From assembly GCF_013415325.1 (NCBI RefSeq), contig NZ_JACBYE010000008.1, positions 61,439 to 125,438 on the forward strand: a stretch of 64,000 nt of DNA, in the 5' to 3' direction. This document shows positions 59,922 to 64,000 of the stretch, piece by piece. How positions within the stretch are numbered: position 1 is the stretch's first letter; the number at the start of each line of letters is the position of its first letter. A model generated the notes under the pieces. It saw nothing but the letters and a program-made list of their open reading frames with translations, did no database searches and was not told the DNA's origin. The position numbers and the translations under genes were made by a program. This stretch comes from Sanguibacter inulinus (lineage in GTDB: Bacteria > Actinomycetota > Actinomycetes > Actinomycetales > Cellulomonadaceae).

Positions 59922-59984
59922 CGCCTCGTCGTCCCCGTGCGAGCACGGCAGCCTGCGCAGGCGCAGACCCTCGCTCTTCGAGGC

Positions 59985-60431
59985 TCAGAGTCCCGCGTCT
60001 CGCCCCACCCAGTCGCGCGAGGTCATCTCGGGCCGCCCCGTCCAGCTGTCGGCGAGCATCGGCGAGGAGATGAGCATGTCGGCCGTCGCCACGTTGCACG
60101 CCATGGGGACGTTCCAGACCGCGCCGATGCGCAGCAAGGCCTTGACGTCGGGGTCGTGCGGCTGGGGCTCGAGCGGGTCCCAGAAGAACACGAGCATGTC
60201 GATGACTCCCTCGGCGATCTTCGCGCCGATCTGCTGGTCGCCTCCCACGGGTCCGGAGAGCAGGCGGGTCACGGGGAGCCCGAGCTCGTACTCGAGCATC
60301 GTCCCCGTGGTCCCCGTCGCGAAGAGGTCGTGGTGGGAGAGGGTGCCGCGGTTGAACTCCGCCCAGCGGAGCATCTCGACCTTCTTGTTGTCGTGGGCCA
60401 CCAGGGCGATCTGGTGCGAGACTCCAGGCAT
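59985..60431 (-). CDS. mgsA: Methylglyoxal synthase
   Basis: 148 residues, full length. MgsA converts dihydroxyacetone phosphate to methylglyoxal and phosphate, a bypass of lower glycolysis under phosphate limitation. The catalytic [13 protein letters not shown] (Asp65), [21 protein letters not shown] and the HDNKK motif near the N-terminus are unmistakable. ATG at 60431 has GAGGAG upstream. Confidence 0.96.
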   Translation of the reverse strand: MPGVSHQIALVAHDNKKVEMLRWAEFNRGTLSHHDLFATGTTGTMLEYELGLPVTRLLSGPVGGDQQIGAKIAEGVIDMLVFFWDPLEPQPHDPDVKALLRIGAVWNVPMACNVATADMLISSPMLADSWTGRPEMTSRDWVGRDAGL

Positions 60432-60557
60432 GGGTGCTCCTCGGTCGACAGTCCGGGCCGGTGGAGGCCGGCCGTGAGCGGGCAGCGCCGAGACGTCGGC
60501 ACTCCCCCGCCCTGAGGCCCATCATGCTCGCGGCAGAGGCGGGTCCGCTACGGGGCG

Positions 60558-60588
60558 CCGCGTCCAGGCAGAGACAGACCTGGCGCGG
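60558..60588 (-). terminator. Hairpin downstream of lysE
   Basis: CCGCG-T-CCAGG (60558-60568) pairs with CCTGG-CGCGG (60579-60588) with one bulged base, about 72 nt after the lysE stop. Confidence 0.4.
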
Positions 60589-60660
60589 GAGCACCCAGGT
60601 CAGAGCGCATGCCCACCCGCGACGAGCGCCCGCAAGCCACCGCGTCCCTGCGCATCCTGC

Positions 60661-61275
60661 TCAGATCCCCGCCACCAAGGTCGCGGCGATGACGAGCATG
60701 ACGACCGCGACAGCGGCGTCGAGCCAGCGCCATGCCGCCGGCCTCGAGAAGAGCGGCTGGAGGAACCGGGCCCCGAACCCGAGCAGCGAGAACCACACGA
60801 GGCTGGCGGTGGCGGCACCGAGACCGAACCACCAGCGGGCGTCCCCGTGCGTCGTCGCGATCGAGCCGAGCAGGACGACGGTGTCGAGGTAGACGTGCGG
60901 GTTGAGCCAGGTGAGAGCCAGAGCCGTCGAGACCGCGGCGAGAAGAGTCCCGCCGCGAGCAGCGGTCTCCTCGCTCTCGGGGGTCGGCCGCAGCGCCCTG
61001 CGCGCAGCCAGCACCGCGTACACCGTGAGGAAGGCCGCCCCGCCGACGCGGGCCCACACGACGAGCCCTGGGTGGGCCTCGATGATGCTGCCCAGTCCTC
61101 CGACCCCTGCGGCGATGAGCACGACGTCAGAGAGCGCGCAGACCAGCACGACGGGGAGCACGTGGACCCCGCGCAGGCCGGCTCGCAGGACGAAGAGGTT
61201 CTGGGCGCCGATCGCGACGATGAGCGAGAGCCCGAAGGCGGCGCCTGTGAGCACCGTGAGCGCGGAGGAGGTCAT
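60661..61275 (-). CDS. lysE: LysE/ArgO-type amino-acid exporter
   Basis: 204 residues with about six membrane helices. GAAFGLSLIVAIGAQNLFVLRAGL and the TWLNPHVYLDTVVLLG motif are typical of the LysE/ArgO family, which exports lysine and arginine. It is divergent from a LysG/ArgP-type regulator, the same arrangement as lysEG in corynebacteria. ATG at 61275 has TACGGT 6 nt upstream. Export of basic amino acids may matter in a cell that makes a lysine-type polymer, but this is inference. Confidence 0.93.
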   Translation of the reverse strand: MTSSALTVLTGAAFGLSLIVAIGAQNLFVLRAGLRGVHVLPVVLVCALSDVVLIAAGVGGLGSIIEAHPGLVVWARVGGAAFLTVYAVLAARRALRPTPESEETAARGGTLLAAVSTALALTWLNPHVYLDTVVLLGSIATTHGDARWWFGLGAATASLVWFSLLGFGARFLQPLFSRPAAWRWLDAAVAVVMLVIAATLVAGI

Positions 61276-61281
61276 GGCGTC

Positions 61282-61287
61282 ACCGTA
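61282..61287 (-). promoter_or_regulatory. Putative leaderless -10 of lysE
   Basis: TACGGT on the minus strand, 6 nt before the lysE ATG. Confidence 0.5.
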
Positions 61288-61303
61288 GAGAGCAGGCAGC
61301 CAG

Positions 61304-61317
61304 TAGTCGAACAACTA
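61304..61317. promoter_or_regulatory. Candidate LysG operator
   Basis: TAGT-CGAACA-ACTA, a short inverted repeat midway between the divergent lysE and lysG starts, where LysR-type regulators normally bind (T-N11-A core). Confidence 0.45.
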
Positions 61318-61331
61318 GAAGTGATCGAGCA

Positions 61332-61337
61332 TAAGAT
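61332..61337 (+). promoter_or_regulatory. Putative leaderless -10 of lysG
   Basis: TAAGAT, 6 nt before the lysG ATG. Confidence 0.5.
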
Positions 61338-61343
61338 CTGCTG

Positions 61344-62231
61344 ATGACATCGATCGACTCCCCACAGCTCGCCGCTCTGGCCGCCGTCGTCGACGAGGGC
61401 TCCTTCGAGGCCGCGGCCGACGTGCTGCACCTGACCCAGCCGGCAGTCAGCCAACGGATCAAGGCTCTCGAGGCCTCGGTCGGGCAGATCCTCGTCCGGC
61501 GGACACGACCAGTCACGGTCACCGAGGCCGGTCGCAGCTATCTGCGCCTCGCACGGCAGGTCTCCGTCCTCACCGACGACGCCCGCCGGGAGGCCGCAGG
61601 CTCGGGCACCTCGGGGCAGTCTGTCGTCCTGCCGATCGCCGTGAACAGCGACTCTCTCGGCAGCTGGGTGCTCCCTGCGCTGGCCCCGCTCGCGGCAGAG
61701 ATCGCCTTCGACCTCCACCGGGAGGACGAGGCGCACTCTGCAGCGCTCCTGCGGGACGGCAGCGTCATGGCCGCGATCACCACCTCTCAGGCCCCGGTCC
61801 AGGGCTGCACGGTCCGGCGGCTCGGGATCATGACGTACCGCGTCTGCGCGGCGCGCGGCTTCGCCGACAGGTGGTTCTCCGGCGGGGCGACGACGGCCGC
61901 CCTCGCCGAGGTGCCCGTGGTCGTCTTCGACCGCAAGGACGACCTCCAGGACGCCTATCTGCGCGCCCGGCGCGTGGACCCGGGCGCTCCCCCGCGCCAC
62001 TACGTGCCCTCGTCAGCGGACTACGCCGACGCCGTCCGGCTCGGCATGGGGTGGGGGCTGCTCACCGAGCCGCAGTGCCTCGACGGTCTGGAGAGCGGTG
62101 CGCTGGTCGAGCTCGACCCTGGTCGACGCACCGAGGTCACGCTGTACTGGCAGCAGTGGTCGTTGCGGACCGCGGCCCTCGACAGGGTGTCGGCCGCCGT
62201 CCACGAGGCTGCGGCTCGGCACCTGCGGTGA
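61344..62231 (+). CDS. lysG: LysR-family regulator, LysG/ArgP type
   Basis: 295 residues. The N-terminal helix-turn-helix (LAALAAVVDEGSFEAAADVLHLTQPAVSQRIKALE) is followed by the ArgP-like effector domain (PIAVNSDSLGSWVLPAL, VMAAITTSQAPVQGC). It probably activates the divergent lysE when basic amino acids accumulate. The start at 61344 is the first ATG after the -10-like TAAGAT. Confidence 0.93.
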   Translation: MTSIDSPQLAALAAVVDEGSFEAAADVLHLTQPAVSQRIKALEASVGQILVRRTRPVTVTEAGRSYLRLARQVSVLTDDARREAAGSGTSGQSVVLPIAVNSDSLGSWVLPALAPLAAEIAFDLHREDEAHSAALLRDGSVMAAITTSQAPVQGCTVRRLGIMTYRVCAARGFADRWFSGGATTAALAEVPVVVFDRKDDLQDAYLRARRVDPGAPPRHYVPSSADYADAVRLGMGWGLLTEPQCLDGLESGALVELDPGRRTEVTLYWQQWSLRTAALDRVSAAVHEAAARHLR

Positions 62232-62264
62232 ACGGGCCTGCGCCCCGGGCACGCCGGCTCAGGG

Positions 62265-62360
62265 CGTATGCTGGTCCCAGACTTCCGGCCCCGAGCGGTC
62301 CGGTACCAGACTGTTGAGACAGCAGGCAGCGCGACCCCCGTGTCCACACGCGGGGGTCGT
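62265..62360 (+). ncRNA. Candidate small RNA between lysG and the hydrolase gene
   Basis: A -10-like TATGCT (62265-62270), then about 60 nt with possible small hairpins (CTGGT/ACCAG and CTGT-TGAG-ACAG), ending in the hairpin at 62332-62359. No frame inside has a ribosome site. It may be only the lysG 3' end; evidence is weak. Confidence 0.3.
62332..62359 (+). terminator. Terminator downstream of lysG
   Basis: CGACCCCCG (62332-62340) pairs with CGGGGGTCG (62351-62359), followed by T-T-T-rich sequence, about 100 nt after the lysG stop. Confidence 0.65.
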
Positions 62361-62458
62361 TCTGTGTCCGCAGGTCTTTGGTTCCGCCACCCGGCCTGTG
62401 CCGGCTGGCCGGCCAGCTGCCCGGCTGCAAGCCTGCGCCGGGTCTCAGAGGCTAGACG

Positions 62459-63283
62459 TCAGGCGCCAGCGCGCCCGTGCTCTGCCAGGACAGCGTCGGT
62501 GAAGGTAGGCCAGACCTCGGCCGCCCACGGCCCGAAGTCGCGGTCGGTCAGAGCGACGCAGGCGATCCCCGCGTCGGGGTCGACCCACAGGAACGTGCCC
62601 GACTGCCCGAAGTGGCCGAAGGTCCGGGGCGAGCTCTGCGCGCCGGTCCAGTGCGGGCTCTTGCCGTCACGGATCTCGAAGCCCAGGCCCCAGTCGTTCG
62701 GACGCTGGCGGCCAAAGCCTGGGACCACCCCGTCGAGCCCTGGGAAGACGACCGAGGTCGCCTCCGCGACGGTCTCCGGGTGCAGCAGGGTCGGCCGCTG
62801 CAGCTCGGCGGCGAAGCGTGCCAGGTCCGTGACGGTCGAGCGAGCACCGGCCGCCGGAGAGCCTGAGACGTCTGTCGAGGCCATGCTCAGCGGTGCCAGG
62901 ACGGCCTCGCGGGCGTAGGTCGCGAAGTCGATCCCGGCGCGCTCGGTGATGGTCTCGGCCAGCACCTCGAACCCGACGTTGGAGTAGATGCGTCGTTCTC
63001 CCGGTGCGGCGCGGACCGTGCGCTCGGAGAAGTCGTAGCCCGCGGTGTGCGCGAGCAGATGACGGATGGTGGCCCCCTCAGGGCCCGCGGGGTCGTCGAG
63101 CTCGACGGCGCCCTCTTCGACCGCGACGAGCGCAGCGTAGGCGGTGAGGAGCTTGGAGACCGAGGCGAGCGGGAAGACCTTGTCGAGGTCACCGTGGGAG
63201 GCGAGGACCTCACCGTCCGCAGAGACGACAGCCGTCCCCGCGTGCTCGACCGGCCAGGACTCGATGAGTTCGACGCTTCGCAT
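62459..63283 (-). CDS. Serine hydrolase of the beta-lactamase/PBP4 family
   Basis: 274 residues. The active-site SxxK is at Ser41-Lys44 (LASVSKLL), the YSN triad lies near residue 98, and a GQSG segment near the C-terminus stands where the KTG motif usually is. It belongs to the class C/esterase-like group of penicillin-binding folds. No signal peptide is seen, which favours a cytoplasmic esterase or peptidase over a true beta-lactamase. ATG at 63283 has TAGGGT 6 nt upstream. Confidence 0.9.
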   Translation of the reverse strand: MRSVELIESWPVEHAGTAVVSADGEVLASHGDLDKVFPLASVSKLLTAYAALVAVEEGAVELDDPAGPEGATIRHLLAHTAGYDFSERTVRAAPGERRIYSNVGFEVLAETITERAGIDFATYAREAVLAPLSMASTDVSGSPAAGARSTVTDLARFAAELQRPTLLHPETVAEATSVVFPGLDGVVPGFGRQRPNDWGLGFEIRDGKSPHWTGAQSSPRTFGHFGQSGTFLWVDPDAGIACVALTDRDFGPWAAEVWPTFTDAVLAEHGRAGA

Positions 63284-63289
63284 CCCACG

Positions 63290-63295
63290 ACCCTA
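63290..63295 (-). promoter_or_regulatory. Putative leaderless -10 of the serine hydrolase
   Basis: TAGGGT on the minus strand, 6 nt before the ATG at 63283. Confidence 0.5.
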
Positions 63296-63380
63296 GAACA
63301 CCCGCACGAGGGTCTCGACCCAGCGGGCAGCCGACCCGGCATCCCAGGGCCGCCGAAGACTCTGCAGCCCCGTCCTGGCG

Positions 63381-63987
<607 letters not shown>

Positions 63988-64000
63988 CTGTCTCTTATAC
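63988..64000. other. Transposase mosaic-end (adapter) remnant
   Basis: CTGTCTCTTATAC is the first 13 bases of the reverse complement of the 19-bp Tn5/Nextera mosaic end. It abuts a hexanucleotide repeat, so it is most likely adapter read-through at a contig end, not genomic sequence. Confidence 0.88.

Noticed and set aside
62404..62417. GCTGGCCGGCCAGC perfect palindrome
   Set aside because: No loop for a hairpin and such GC palindromes are expected by chance at this base composition.
63293..63380. Possible frameshifted C-terminus (TRADARTGLQSLRRPW...) downstream of the Pro-rich gene
   Set aside because: The third-position bias is weaker and no family is recognised; more likely non-coding than a frameshift.

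Overview
The window is 64 kb of very GC-rich, densely packed bacterial chromosome. A complete Pup-proteasome locus, a mycothiol ligase (MshC), an ARC-type AAA ATPase, many GTG starts, ATGA/GTGA gene overlaps and many apparently leaderless promoters all point to an actinobacterium. Gene order and protein style suggest Micrococcales (Cellulomonas/Sanguibacter/Oerskovia-like), but I cannot fix the genus. No rRNA, CRISPR array, insertion sequence or prophage was seen. The last 13 bases look like sequencing adapter, so the right edge is probably a contig end.

Layout. 1-5.1 kb: a branched-chain amino-acid ABC transporter operon (livK partial, livH, livM, livG, livF) on the plus strand. 5.1-20.9 kb: a long minus-strand run, read from right to left, of hisI, trpE, a Trp-associated membrane protein, an HGxxPAAW small membrane protein, trpC, trpB, trpA and lgt, then (after a CRP/GlxR-like palindrome) gltB, gltD and pyk. 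It makes tryptophan and one histidine-pathway step, adds lipid to lipoproteins, assimilates ammonium into glutamate and finishes glycolysis. 21-27.6 kb: a heterodimeric ABC exporter, a TIGR03085 protein, a 7-bp minisatellite, hisF and an FKBP lipoprotein. 27.6-36.7 kb: the pupylation/proteasome locus (arc, dop, pup, prcB, prcA, pafA) preceded by a tRNA m1A58 methyltransferase and a membrane site-2 protease. Pup is deamidated by Dop, ligated to substrates by PafA, and tagged proteins are unfolded by ARC into the PrcBA core.

36.7-51.3 kb: single genes on alternating strands (RecB-like nuclease, HAD hydrolase, PAC2 protein, mshC, corA, uppP, aldo/keto reductase, an Asp-rich protein, DUF5703, two peptidases, alanine dehydrogenase, AI-2E-family permease). 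51.5-57.1 kb: the most striking locus, a 1391-residue single-module membrane NRPS of the Pls/PosA (epsilon-poly-lysine synthetase-like) type, translationally coupled to an M1 metallopeptidase. 57.2-59.1 kb: two near-identical tRNA-Leu(GAG) cassettes flank an M20 amidohydrolase. 59.1-64 kb: VOC protein, GntR regulator, methylglyoxal synthase, a lysE/lysG amino-acid export pair, a beta-lactamase-fold hydrolase and a truncated Pro/Glu-rich protein.

A recurring feature is a TAnnnT -10 hexamer placed 6-8 nt before the start codon (at least 15 strict cases and a few looser ones), which predicts widespread leaderless translation.
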